This document shows, piece by piece, positions 50,820 to 60,662 of a stretch of 64,000 nt of DNA. Position 1 is the stretch's first letter. Every line of letters starts with the position of its first letter. Origin of the DNA: Breviolum minutum Mf 1.05b.01 (Eukaryota; Sar; Dinophyceae; Suessiales; Symbiodiniaceae); NCBI GenBank assembly GCA_000507305.1, contig DF241748.1, forward strand, positions 1 to 64,000, written 5' to 3'. A program made the translations under genes and the position numbers. The notes under the pieces were generated by a model that was not told the origin of the DNA, searched no databases, and saw only the letters and a list, made by a program, of their open reading frames with translations.

Positions 50820-53060
50820 ATGCTTGGCTGGGAGAGAACATGGGTGATGGCAGAGTTGGCAACCGGGTGGCTAGATAAGCTGCTTGGGTTATAGCAACTT
50901 GGGCAAGCGAATTGCTATCAATCTGCGTGAATGATAGTTATGTGGCGTTACCCTTAAGAAACCCAAATTGTTGTTTCGGATGAAATGATTCACCCATGTG
51001 AATGGAGTCATAGACATTGGTGGTGACCTTATTGTGCCACATTATACCGTTTTCAGAAGTTGAAACTAAACCATTTTTGAAGGCTGAACCGAACGAACAT
51101 AAGCGATATGTATGTCTATGTATGTATAATATGTATATATATGTTTATATACTAGTACATATACGAATTATATATTATATAATTATAGATATGTATATAT
51201 ATGTATATATCTATACGGATGTGGATTATGGGATGATTCGCCCTTCGCCAGTGTGCCAGGCATTTCTCGGTGGGCGAAGCCTGAATCGACTTTTTGGGGT
51301 GTTTTCTGACTTGAACCCTTAAATTTCCTTTGAAATGGTGAATCAGAGAAGGGTCGGTCTCAAACAATGTGGATTTGAGACCCCCCCAAATTTTGAGATT
51401 TGAGATAATCTTTCATGAGAACATGTCACTTTTGGACTTTTGGATCTTTGGAATGGGCAATTGACAGTTGAAAGGACTTTAATTTTGCTTGACAGTCTTT
51501 TCAGGGGATTTTACTGAACAAATGGATGTGGCAAGTGAAGGTTGCTACTGTCTGAGAAAATGCATGAGCAAACATGGATTTCTATGTTTCTCAAAGTCTG
51601 ACTTTCAAAAAAGAAATGTCAGGATTGCATTTCCAATTTTTGAAAACCCGCCGAAAAGACTTTAACATGTTGACACTTAAACTTAGCAAAAATCAAGTTC
51701 CAAATGCCCCTCAAACAAATTTATGATACATGAAAGCATGAAAGATCTCTATCATCAAAAGCATGTTTTGTCCTATGTCTTTTGTTTCTTCCCATCTTTC
51801 CAATCCTGAAACGATTGCTGCTTCAAGGACGAAGAGAAAGGCGAAAATAGCGTGAAGTTCAAGGGCACAGCGCCGAAGGTTCCAACAATTCACCGCTAAG
51901 TTGGGGACAAGTAGGGGGTGGTAGTTCCATTTCTTTTAAATGGTGTGTACTGTGTAATTTTAGACCCTTTAAGGTTTTGGACATTAATTAAACAAGAATT
52001 ACTTGTATATATATATATGTATATATATATACATATTTAGAGTATGATAGTGTATGTATAGTGAATATACACATACGTTAACGATATACTATGCATGCGT
52101 GTCACCTGACGCAGATTTATCTTCAAAAACTTTTGGAAACATTTTTTTTCTCCATATAAATGGAAGGTACATGAAATTCCCAAGGCAACTTGGGATGCTG
52201 ATTCCTGGATTATAGCAGATCTGACTCTCGGAGTACCCACCTTTTTCCAGCGCCAGGTGGACACGGTTTGGCTGAAGGTGAAGGGTTCTATGCCCGCCGG
52301 ACAATCTATGAGTTTGGAGTTTCCTTTGGAAACTCGCCAAGAAATGGGAAACCGCGGCAAGGTGAAGAAATTAAATGATCTTTTAGGAGGTTGGGTAAAG
52401 ATTGATGGATAGGTAACCCAAGAAAACATCTTGATTGTGTACTTTTAGGACGTGTTTTTTTTGGATGGACAAAATCCTGGGTTATAATTGGCACTGGTCA
52501 ATTCATGGGAGATTTACGTCATCATCATCATCATAATAACAATAATAATAACAATGATAATAATAACAATTAAAACACATAGTAATGATAATGATAATAT
52601 TGATAACAATAATAATAATACGCTTAATAATGATCATCTTAATAACGACAAGAATGATAATAATAATCATCATCATCATCTTCTTGTTACCCTTTCAACT
52701 GTTTTGTCGGATTTGTTTGGCCTTCAGTTTCACGTTTCGTGTTTTTTTGTCAAAGATCTCGATTTAGCTGTTGACTCGACTATTAAGAGGGTAAGCAAAG
52801 AAAGGTCGATTTGTTGTGCAAAACTAAGGACTGTCGCGAAGATCCACCATATATGAATAAGATGTTGAAGGCCTGGGGGGATTGGGGAAGGGGGAAAGGG
52901 AATGACAGGAGCAAGGTTGAACGGTTCTGAGTTTTTTTTTGCTTTTTCGGGGAGCTTCCCTTTGAAGAAGCAAAAGGAGATTATGGTTCCAATTGAAAAT
53001 CTGCGAGTTAACAAAATCATGAACGGTTTTTGATTGATTCGTTCCGAAAAGAAGGTGTTT
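50820..53060. other. Intron-like stretch with no supported exon
   Basis: Contains AT simple repeats (51120-51215, 52010-52090) and an ATA/CAT repeat tract (52518-52680). Short frames on both strands have no recognisable content. Confidence 0.4.
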
Positions 53061-53065
53061 GTTTC

Positions 53066-53249
53066 CGCGGTTGTCAAAAGCAAGTTGCAGTGCCAGACCT
53101 CTTTTTCACGTCTCGCACTTGAGCCAAAATTTGGCCAGTAGGATCTTTGTGGTACATGTCAGTGCCACTATTGGTGCTATCACCAAACTGCAAACCTTCA
53201 AGATGGATCACTGCAGGTTACATAGGGATCATGTATGGTCTAAACCACA
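53066..53249 (-). repeat. 3' LTR of the copia element
   Basis: In element sense begins TGTGGTTTAGACC and ends CAACCGCG. It matches 61862-62045 with no difference seen. Contains GGCCAAATTTTGGCTCAAG (at 53118-53136 on the opposite strand). Confidence 0.95.
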
Positions 53250-53259
53250 CTCCCCCCCG
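53250..53259 (-). promoter_or_regulatory. Polypurine tract
   Basis: GCGGGGGGGAG in element sense lies immediately before the 3' LTR. A short hairpin CCGCAG/CTGCGG overlaps it on the internal side. Confidence 0.75.
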
Positions 53260-53315
53260 CAGTTTCCTGCGGAAAACATTCAAAACCTCAACTTGCCAAT
53301 CTATGACTCTCAGAT

Positions 53316-56045
53316 CTAGTTCCTCTCGGCATCAGAGATGAACGACCAACCTTCATTGGATGGTTGTCGAAGGCTGCTTCCAGCAGCAGGCATAGACCCT
53401 CCAGCCGAAGTTTGTCCAACTGCGGCTCGTCCACGCCGTTGAGCTTTCCCATGTGCCTTTCCCAAGGCACCTTCTTCATGTACTTCTTGATATCCACTCT
53501 TTCCTTCGACTGTCATAGATCCACTTGATCCAGTGTAGTTGTTCACATAGACCACGACCGATGGAGTTTCCGTTCCTCTAGGAACTGAACCCTCTTTTCC
53601 AGTTGACTTCAGAGTTGGAAAATCTCCTCCAGTCATCCTTTCTGTCACTGCTGGCCCGCCTTGAGCCGTTTCACCGATCCAAGGGCTAGCGCAGGCATCC
53701 TCTCCAGACTGGTACTTGGCCTTCATTTTGAAAAAGGTAAAACCAGTCCATCGATCAGGCTTTCCTTCATCAGGAGTGGTCCACTTGTCCAAGCATCGTC
53801 GAGGCGGCCCATCACCACCTGGAAACATCACTGTCATCCTCATCGGCTCCAACAAATCCACGTCCATTGGCTGCCCACGGTGCACTGGATGGAACTTCTT
53901 GGTGCGAAGGGAATGGTGCACCTTGATCCAATATTGATTACCTTCATCTTCAAGATACACCCATTGATCCTGGGTCTTTCCAGGTGGAGGCAAGCAAAAC
54001 CGCTGTTGGCTCCAAGGTCCATGAATTGGAGCACCATCACGAGAGGTCTCATCCGCATAGGCAACTCCATGGCGGAAGGACATTGCCTTCAATCTTGGCC
54101 GAAGATCAGGATTGGGGCAGCCCGAGGGGCAGTAGTGTTGATACCCGATGGCTTCAGACCACGGGTTAAAGTTCCGACCACTGCAAAGTTGGGTCCAAAA
54201 CTTATGCTGCACCTGTCCACCATGCTGTCCTACCACTTCCTTCGGGGGTTCCCAGAACGATTCTGGGTCATCATCCCAAAGAACACTTCCCAAATTTTCC
54301 CTACCACAGTCTTGGGGGTTTGGGGGAACACTACAAGCCGAACTCGAATCTTCCATTTTTGTTCGCAGGTTCATCTTCCCTTGCGAACTCTTTCCTTCAA
54401 ATTCACTTGTTACCTCTCCAATTTTTCTCATTTTCTTGAGGCCAGTGGCTCTTTGATCTTTCGATTCTTCATTCGAATTTTTCTCCTCCCTCTCAACTTC
54501 TTTGCAACTGTCTGATTCTACTGTAGACCTGGGACTACAAGCGCTGCTCACCAACCAGCCCGCACACGCCGCTGCCGCAGCTGCGCAAGCCACACGCTGT
54601 CTCGGCTGACTCGGCACCGCAGCTACCACTGCCATCGCTGCCAGTGTCGCCAAAACCTTGATTTTCATGCTTGTTGCCTCAATTCCCTCAGTAGATTCGA
54701 CATCGAGGGGTTGGCAGGGTTGTTCATCATCTTCATGGTTTCTGACTGGTTCAGTTTTATCGTTGCCCTTAGCACCCTTGAAATCCACATGAAACCCCAA
54801 AAAGTGCCAAAACTTGACCCAATCCCTTTGCAACACAATTGGCTTGGTAAGCATGTCCGCGGGTAAGTCCGTACCCTTTTGATGACGAACCTTCCAATTG
54901 AGGGGGCCATTTTTAAGCAACTCTCTCAAACATGACGATCTAAGTCGGAGGTGGCGAGTACGCCAACCCCCGTCGGGGTTCATCAAGATACTCAAGGCAC
55001 TAGAGTTGTCTCCATATACCACTTTTTCAAAACACCCGTCAGTTTCAGGTCCTAACCCATGAATCACAGTCATCAACGCTTCAGCCGATTTCAACATAGT
55101 AGAAGCTTCACAGTACCCTACAAGTTCACTTTCCGCTGTACTCATGGTATGGAAAGCTTGACGTGACGCTTCCCACTGAATGGGAGACCCTCCTACGCAA
55201 AGGATGATACCCTGATGACTACGCTCCCCCTGGGGGTTGAAACTTATATCCGCAAAAGCTTCCAGAAGCCTTTCATGCCGAGCATACGGTCCATGATCCC
55301 TACTGCACTTCGAATACACTAAACAAGTTTCAGGGGTGTTTTTGAGGAATCCAAGAACATGTTTGCCCATCATTTGGACCCACCGTGGTCTCCGCATGAC
55401 ATGCCTACTCATGATGCTGATGGCATAAGAAATATCTGGCCTACTACGCACCGAAATCCAAAGTAATTCCCCTGTGATTCCCTGAGCGGCTTTGATATCC
55501 GATTGGCTGGGGGTTTCATCCTGTCCTTCAGTCCCATCCACCCTAGGCATAGGAAACATTTTGGGGGTCACGTCTTCATGCCGTTTCAGAAGCTCAGCCG
55601 TGTACGACCGTTGACCTACCATCAGACTAACTTGATCTTCGTGTCGTTTCAACTCAAACCCGCAAAACCTAAGCCAATTGGTGGGATTAACCGTTTCAAC
55701 TTCAGCACACTTCCACTCCTGTCCCAACCGGCAGAAAAAAGACTCTCGAACATCGTCAGTGGACAACACCATGATATCATCAACATAGACAAGGACATGT
55801 CCCGCACAAATGGGGGTTTGTTGGTCTTTGGAGGTTTTCATGATTTTCCAAAAATTCCCTTCCTCAGTCTTTTCCAAACAAAAATTTTCATGACCTTGAG
55901 CCCACCTAAATTTTGACATTGTTTGGTCACGATGAACTGCCCAGTGAGCAGGGCTGGAATTGAACCCGTAGAGTGCGTTGTGCGCCCTCCATCGCTCGGT
56001 AGACGCACACCCCTGCTTCCACCATAATCTTGGGAGGAACCACAA
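53316..56045 (-). CDS. Copia RT C-terminal part, RNase H and long C-terminal extension (909 aa)
   Basis: RT catalytic box YVDD at residues 87-90 (HVLVYVDDIMVLSTDD). RNase H at about 265-405 with STAESELVGYCEA, YGDNSSAL and RHLRLRSSCLRE, and the terminal motif DMLTKP. Residues 406-909 are not part of a normal copia Pol. They include a hydrophobic Ala-rich segment after an internal Met (460; VLATLAAMAVVAAVP and ACAAAAAACAGWLVSSA) and a later tract rich in Trp, His and Lys (YWIKVHHSLRTKKFHP, DKWTTPDEGKPDRWTGF). The extension may be an env-like or accessory domain (inference). Confidence 0.93.
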   Translation of the reverse strand: MWFLPRLWWKQGCASTERWRAHNALYGFNSSPAHWAVHRDQTMSKFRWAQGHENFCLEKTEEGNFWKIMKTSKDQQTPICAGHVLVYVDDIMVLSTDDVRESFFCRLGQEWKCAEVETVNPTNWLRFCGFELKRHEDQVSLMVGQRSYTAELLKRHEDVTPKMFPMPRVDGTEGQDETPSQSDIKAAQGITGELLWISVRSRPDISYAISIMSRHVMRRPRWVQMMGKHVLGFLKNTPETCLVYSKCSRDHGPYARHERLLEAFADISFNPQGERSHQGIILCVGGSPIQWEASRQAFHTMSTAESELVGYCEASTMLKSAEALMTVIHGLGPETDGCFEKVVYGDNSSALSILMNPDGGWRTRHLRLRSSCLRELLKNGPLNWKVRHQKGTDLPADMLTKPIVLQRDWVKFWHFLGFHVDFKGAKGNDKTEPVRNHEDDEQPCQPLDVESTEGIEATSMKIKVLATLAAMAVVAAVPSQPRQRVACAAAAAACAGWLVSSACSPRSTVESDSCKEVEREEKNSNEESKDQRATGLKKMRKIGEVTSEFEGKSSQGKMNLRTKMEDSSSACSVPPNPQDCGRENLGSVLWDDDPESFWEPPKEVVGQHGGQVQHKFWTQLCSGRNFNPWSEAIGYQHYCPSGCPNPDLRPRLKAMSFRHGVAYADETSRDGAPIHGPWSQQRFCLPPPGKTQDQWVYLEDEGNQYWIKVHHSLRTKKFHPVHRGQPMDVDLLEPMRMTVMFPGGDGPPRRCLDKWTTPDEGKPDRWTGFTFFKMKAKYQSGEDACASPWIGETAQGGPAVTERMTGGDFPTLKSTGKEGSVPRGTETPSVVVYVNNYTGSSGSMTVEGKSGYQEVHEEGALGKAHGKAQRRGRAAVGQTSAGGSMPAAGSSLRQPSNEGWSFISDAERN

Positions 56046-56616
56046 TGACTTCCCTTAAAGACTGATCTCGGGGTCTAGGGGCCAACAAGAAGGCTGTGCG
56101 GATATCCGTTGTTCCTATCCCCCAACCTCTCTGAACCGAATGTGCCAAAGTTGCCCTGATCAGCACGCCATCAGCTCCAGATGCATAAAGTCCGCCCGGC
56201 GCAGGATCCAGGTCATTCTGCAAGAGGTTTCCGCACACCACCGCACGGCATTTCTTTTTTCCCCCTTGTGGACCCGCTTTCCTAACCGTGACTAATTTAC
56301 CTGGAACAAATTCAACGTTCTCAGAATCCAAAGATGACAGTTCAACTGGTTCAATGGCTCGGGTTTCATGGACCAAGCTACGGTATTCATTCATCATAGC
56401 ATTTTTCCATTCAGGCAACTCCCTACGAACTTCACTTAAAGGCACAGTAGTGGTTTGAAGAACCTCCCCCTGACCCTGCATGGATTCTTCCGTGACTTGC
56501 AACCCACACAATCGAACCGTTTGCCTATTTTGCAATTCCCCTAATGGTCGCCAAATCATGTTCCAACCACTCCCTTTGTTTAGTGATCCATTGCATTTCC
56601 CATCCACACAATTCAC
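55927..56616 (-). CDS. Copia reverse transcriptase, N-terminal part (229 aa)
   Basis: Contains VRRELPEWKNAMMNEYRSLV (the usual RT_copia start), KKKCRAVVCGN and GIGTTDIRTAFLLAP, where the first catalytic Asp of RT lies (TDIRTAFL, copia VxTAFLxG). The frame is lost near 56000 and picked up by the next ORF. Confidence 0.9.
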   Translation of the reverse strand: MNCVDGKCNGSLNKGSGWNMIWRPLGELQNRQTVRLCGLQVTEESMQGQGEVLQTTTVPLSEVRRELPEWKNAMMNEYRSLVHETRAIEPVELSSLDSENVEFVPGKLVTVRKAGPQGGKKKCRAVVCGNLLQNDLDPAPGGLYASGADGVLIRATLAHSVQRGWGIGTTDIRTAFLLAPRPRDQSLREVIVVPPKIMVEAGVCVYRAMEGAQRTLRVQFQPCSLGSSS

Positions 56617-56763
56617 CCAAACTTCGGGTAGTTGGAACTACATCTAAAAGGGACTTCAAATTGGCCACCGCATTAGTATGCATACAGTTCATACCTTGCT
56701 CCAGAATCTCTAGCCGTTCTGTTTTCACCACATTTCCAGTTCCTTCGCCACAACACATCGCTT

Positions 56764-57321
56764 TTACCGCCCTTTTACCATCGTTTCCCGTTTCTTCCCC
56801 AAACAGCTCCTCAAATTCTTGGAGGTCGCTTTCCCCAAATACCCCATGTTTCTTTTCATCTTCATCCATGCCCAGTTTCTTTTCCTCAAAACGAAGATTT
56901 TCAAGATCAGGTTCCAAGGGTCCCCCCCACGGTCCGACCGTGGCCAAGAAATCTTAAAAGGGGGTTTAACCGGCATAGGTTGTTTCCCAACAAGACGGAA
57001 TGGGGGTGTGGTGTTTGCTTCTTGTTCCTCAAGTTGCAGTTGCGCCAAGTCACCAACAGGATCTGGCAGAATGGCCTCCCGAGCATGCAACACCTGTTTG
57101 TCCTTAGCACTTTCCACCATCCATCCTGAAGTCATATGGGGACTCGGACACAACACTCGGGCTTCCACAAATGGTTGGGCTAAGTGATTCCCTTGTTCAT
57201 GCCACCGTTTCCGTTTCACAAGAACCTTAGAATGATACGGTATCATTTTCGGTGTTGGGGGTTCCCATCCAACTGCGTTCTTAGGCGTTCTTCGGTAGCA
57301 TATCTCATCGCCTGAGGCCAA
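56764..57321 (-). CDS. Copia integrase C-terminal region (185 aa)
   Basis: Reads ICYRRTPKNAVGWEPPTPKM and VEARVLCPSPHMTSGWMV, typical of the post-catalytic region. A following frame (56525-56947) carries the linker to RT. Confidence 0.7.
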   Translation of the reverse strand: MASGDEICYRRTPKNAVGWEPPTPKMIPYHSKVLVKRKRWHEQGNHLAQPFVEARVLCPSPHMTSGWMVESAKDKQVLHAREAILPDPVGDLAQLQLEEQEANTTPPFRLVGKQPMPVKPPFKISWPRSDRGGDPWNLILKIFVLRKRNWAWMKMKRNMGYLGKATSKNLRSCLGKKRETMVKGR

Positions 57322-57737
57322 CTAGTATTTTCTTGGGAGGCAACATGTAAAAGCAGTCGTGTTCTTCGTCTCAACTGACATACCTCTGCCTCGCAATGGC
57401 CGTTACTTTGGGGGTCATCCCCCGCCGTAAAGGACTGCAGGATGTTTCTTTGATTCACCCAAGACTGGAATTTATGTGAAAGCAGTTCTTTAGCACGGTC
57501 GGAATGTATCCGGTTCACTACCACCCCCAGGAAATGCATTTTGGTCAAAACAAGATTCATGGCCGAAATAACTTGATTCACATTCCTTGACTCGACCGGT
57601 TCCATGAGAGTAACATGACGCACTTTCAAGGGTTTTGACAATTCCCTAACTTCCCTTTCCAAAAGATTCCCGGGGTCCAAAGGCTCCATTTTTGGGTCAT
57701 TCCCTGATCCCTTAGCTTTGGGGGGCTGTTCACACAT
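57243..57737 (-). CDS. Copia integrase, catalytic core (164 aa)
   Basis: Carries the second Asp in RIHSDRAKELLSHKFQSW and the Glu in DDPQSNGHCEAEVCQL, completing a D,D,E triad when joined to the previous ORF. Frame breaks separate it from both neighbours. Confidence 0.88.
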   Translation of the reverse strand: MCEQPPKAKGSGNDPKMEPLDPGNLLEREVRELSKPLKVRHVTLMEPVESRNVNQVISAMNLVLTKMHFLGVVVNRIHSDRAKELLSHKFQSWVNQRNILQSFTAGDDPQSNGHCEAEVCQLRRRTRLLLHVASQENTSWPQAMRYATEERLRTQLDGNPQHRK

Positions 57738-58897
57738 GTTCTCATCACACCCTTCTTCATCCGCGTGTTCCCATCGCCAACATCATTCTTTGATTCACAT
57801 CCTTCGACCCCCGGAGGGGCGGCTTTTTCCTTACTCTCCCCCGAACCATCAGGGGCAACATCCAGGGAAAAAGATTCTTCGTCAAGACCCTCCCCCCAAC
57901 AACCATCCACCGTTTCCAACGACGATGGAACCTTTTCTTCCTTCCCTTCGTCCCCCACAGGGGATTCCATCACCGGAACCAACGCAGTAGCAACCAACGC
58001 ATACTTGACTATCCGTTTTGTGGCTAGGTCTTTGGATTTAGGCATGTGGACCAAATCTACAGACATCGTCCAAGCTGAACTGCCTAACCCTTCTCTACGT
58101 GTATGGGGTTTCGCTCCGGCCATATTGAGAACACATGTTCTACAGTCTCGCCTATATGGCTTATGGCCTTGGTTGATATGTTGTTTCCACTGTTCCAGAT
58201 TCAAAGTTTTTGACAACTTGGGGCCACCAAAACCATACCATTGGAAAAGGGTCAGCAAGGACATTTTTATGGCTGTTCTTAACCCCACCGCCCATAAAGA
58301 CCAAGCAGCTGTTTGGCGTAGTCTGTGGTCTAAATTCCCTTCAAGTTTTCTCTCGTTTCCCTTTGACCTACAATCATTTAGATCTTCCAAGTCCGGTAGA
58401 TTAGACATGCATGTCGTGGGTTTCTTCCTCACATGCCCGAAACTACCCTGGTCAAAATATATAAGACCCATGCCAAAACATTCATGCTCTTTCAGGAACT
58501 CCAAAGTTTCTGGCCATGCCCAAAAGCTAGCCGAATCGTCCCCTAGCCCATCTTCCAAATATGTTTTGGGGTCTTGAAGGGATTCCAACAGAAAACCAAC
58601 CTTGTTACGTACCGAACTCATGTGGGGCCACAACGCAGGGTTCCATGATTCCCTAGCATGCATGTAGAGACCCAACTGTTTTAAGAACAAGGCCGTGTCA
58701 CCATCCGCCTTTTGTTGCTGTGCTTCTGACAAATCAGAAAACCCAAATCTTTCGGGGCCATCTCTGTGTCTAAGTCTACGGGGCCCAGGCTGTCGTTCCA
58801 ACATTCGGCTAACCGTACGGCAGGGGGGGGCCGCCAATGATTCCAACCACCCTACCGGAACTAGCCAAATCCCAAACGTACGCCCACACCGAAGCAT
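57626..58897 (-). CDS. Copia integrase, N-terminal part (423 aa)
   Basis: Contains the zinc-binding HHCC segment (HINQGHKPYRRDCRTC) and the first catalytic Asp in SVDLVHMPK. The rest of the catalytic core is in the next ORF after a frame change. The C-terminal part here is an acidic spacer. Confidence 0.9.
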   Translation of the reverse strand: MLRCGRTFGIWLVPVGWLESLAAPPCRTVSRMLERQPGPRRLRHRDGPERFGFSDLSEAQQQKADGDTALFLKQLGLYMHARESWNPALWPHMSSVRNKVGFLLESLQDPKTYLEDGLGDDSASFWAWPETLEFLKEHECFGMGLIYFDQGSFGHVRKKPTTCMSNLPDLEDLNDCRSKGNERKLEGNLDHRLRQTAAWSLWAVGLRTAIKMSLLTLFQWYGFGGPKLSKTLNLEQWKQHINQGHKPYRRDCRTCVLNMAGAKPHTRREGLGSSAWTMSVDLVHMPKSKDLATKRIVKYALVATALVPVMESPVGDEGKEEKVPSSLETVDGCWGEGLDEESFSLDVAPDGSGESKEKAAPPGVEGCESKNDVGDGNTRMKKGVMRTCVNSPPKLRDQGMTQKWSLWTPGIFWKGKLGNCQNP

Positions 58898-59376
58898 CGT
58901 GAAGGTTTCTGACCTTCCCTCACTTCCACAGTCAGCATCTCGACTCCAGGGGGCAACTCATGGCACCACTCCTTAGAGGCTTCTCCAGCAAACAAGTGAA
59001 TCACAACGGCCTTAGCTTGTGCCAATCGTCGCCTCTCTGCTCGGTTCCAAGGCAGGTGGTGAGAGCATGGATTTTCTCCCTGCCCTCTCATATAGTTCCA
59101 TATCCTCTTAGGTACTTCGGGGAACCTATGGGACCACCATTCATGAACATCTTCAGCATTCATTCCCTCCAAATTTCTTAAGGGTATTCTTTTCGCTGTT
59201 TCCATTCTTTCGATGTCATGAATCAACCCAATCGCATGAGCCACCACAGGGCATCCATTACGAAGCCAACAATTGATCGTGCCCTTAGAAGGATGTTTGA
59301 TTTCACAACCCGTGCTATTCCACTTTATGGTAAACCCCAAATCAATCAGACCCCCTAAGTGGGACGATAGGTTCAA
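58861..59376 (-). CDS. Copia pol region between protease and integrase (171 aa)
   Basis: Reads LGGLIDLGFTIKWNSTGCEI, VHEWWSHRFPEVPKRIWNYM and RRRLAQAKAVVIHLFAGEAS. This is the usual linker of dinoflagellate copia polyproteins. It overlaps the integrase ORF in another frame. Confidence 0.75.
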   Translation of the reverse strand: MNLSSHLGGLIDLGFTIKWNSTGCEIKHPSKGTINCWLRNGCPVVAHAIGLIHDIERMETAKRIPLRNLEGMNAEDVHEWWSHRFPEVPKRIWNYMRGQGENPCSHHLPWNRAERRRLAQAKAVVIHLFAGEASKEWCHELPPGVEMLTVEVREGQKPSRCFGVGVRLGFG

Positions 59377-59459
59377 CCATGTGGTCAGTCAAAATGGTTC
59401 CGGTAATGGGGTGTTGCTTCAACTCTGAGCAAGTTCAACGACTACACCTTCAGATTCTG

Positions 59460-59560
59460 CTATAATTCTTGGGGGGTACCTCTCCGCAATGCGTTCGTCG
59501 CCCCTCCGTCCAAAAGTCCAGTCGGTCCGTCCGGCATGACAACCCTCTTATAAGCTTAAC
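59460..59560 (-). pseudogene. Copia protease region, frame-broken
   Basis: LLDGGATNALRRGTPQEL contains the aspartic-protease-type D-G-A-T motif (codons at 59496-59510) and runs into TAG at 59460-59462. The following pieces (SEGVVVELA, then QHPITGTILT) are in other frames, so at least two more shifts occur by 59330. Confidence 0.8.
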
Positions 59561-59570
59561 AGCCTTAACT

Positions 59571-60662
59571 TCAGGTCGCAAGGTCTTCAACAAGGTCATC
59601 AACCTTGTCCCTATTAGGCTCTCTTCCACTTTCAACATCGAGGTTTTTTCCGTCCCCACTACCGGTCGCCGAAGATTGTTCCCCATTTGGTGGGTTAGCG
59701 TTGGCTTGTTCGGGGTCCACTCCACTTTTTCCACCCTTACCAAAACCACCCTTTCTTGAGGCCTTCGCAACCCTACGTTTTGGGTCTCCTTTTGAATCAG
59801 TTTTCAAGGGACAATCTCGACGGGAATGCCCCAAAGCTGAACAATTGAAATATGTGTTGCTTTGAGGGTCCAATGTTGAATGTTGGAACTTGCACTGGTC
59901 CCCCTTCCCGCAACCCTTTTCAGTCATCCAATACTTACATGCACCCTTCTTTGGTGGGGGTTTTTCATCCAAGTTACTTTGCGAGATTCCGGGTGGCAAA
60001 GGCGGCAAAGGAACTCCCATTGCAGCAGCCCGCACAGCCGACGGCGGTTTGACGCTCGCTGAAAGCTGCAAGTCCTCCGCTTCAGCTTGCAAATGCTCCG
60101 CATAGCTCAAGATCTTCTCTGCTGTTGGCAGTTGGTCCAGGGAAAGGTGTTGCCTAACAAGGTTGAGTCTATAGGCTACCTGGGGGGATTTTCCACTCAA
60201 TTGATCAGTACACTTTGACAAAGCCCCAAGTAAAACCAACCCATCCGGTAAGACTATCTGCAATTCGCTGGCTCTTTGAACATACCTACGCCACAACCGG
60301 ATCCATTCTAAGATATCTGTCAAAGAGGAACCGCACTTGGAGTCCGTGATGCATTGCAACAACTTCGTACGTTCCGATGCTCCCCCCGGTTGGAATGTGA
60401 TGTAGAGTTTATACAACACCTGATCCGTGGACATGCGTCTAGATGCTATGATCTCTTCCTTCAGCGGACCAGGCAATGCACCCAACAACATAGCAAGAGC
60501 TCTACGTTCAGTTCTTGGCCATCCCTTAACTCGATCATCTGGTTGGGGTTTCAGCCTAAGTCTTTCCAGGGGCCCTGCATTCAGCCATTCCGAATAACAC
60601 TGGTCAACTGCAATTCGGATTAGATCCCACCATTCGCCCGGCGAGTATGACAAGTCACCCAC
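59571..60662 (-). CDS. Copia gag, main part with zinc fingers
   Basis: Reads LSYSPGEWWDLIRIAVDQCY, then a helical gag domain, then a CCCH finger (CKYWMTEKGCGKGDQCKFQH) followed by a CCHC-like knuckle (CSALGHSRRDC, first Cys pair altered to FNC) and a basic Gly/Lys tail. It would package element RNA. Its first possible start is GTG, which fits a frameshifted continuation of ORF1 rather than a separate gene. Confidence 0.9.
   Translation of the reverse strand: MGDLSYSPGEWWDLIRIAVDQCYSEWLNAGPLERLRLKPQPDDRVKGWPRTERRALAMLLGALPGPLKEEIIASRRMSTDQVLYKLYITFQPGGASERTKLLQCITDSKCGSSLTDILEWIRLWRRYVQRASELQIVLPDGLVLLGALSKCTDQLSGKSPQVAYRLNLVRQHLSLDQLPTAEKILSYAEHLQAEAEDLQLSASVKPPSAVRAAAMGVPLPPLPPGISQSNLDEKPPPKKGACKYWMTEKGCGKGDQCKFQHSTLDPQSNTYFNCSALGHSRRDCPLKTDSKGDPKRRVAKASRKGGFGKGGKSGVDPEQANANPPNGEQSSATGSGDGKNLDVESGREPNRDKVDDLVEDLAT

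Noticed and set aside
56544..58577. + strand ORFs inside the copia element (for example 57765-58577, 270 codons)
   Set aside because: Antisense shadows of integrase and its linker.
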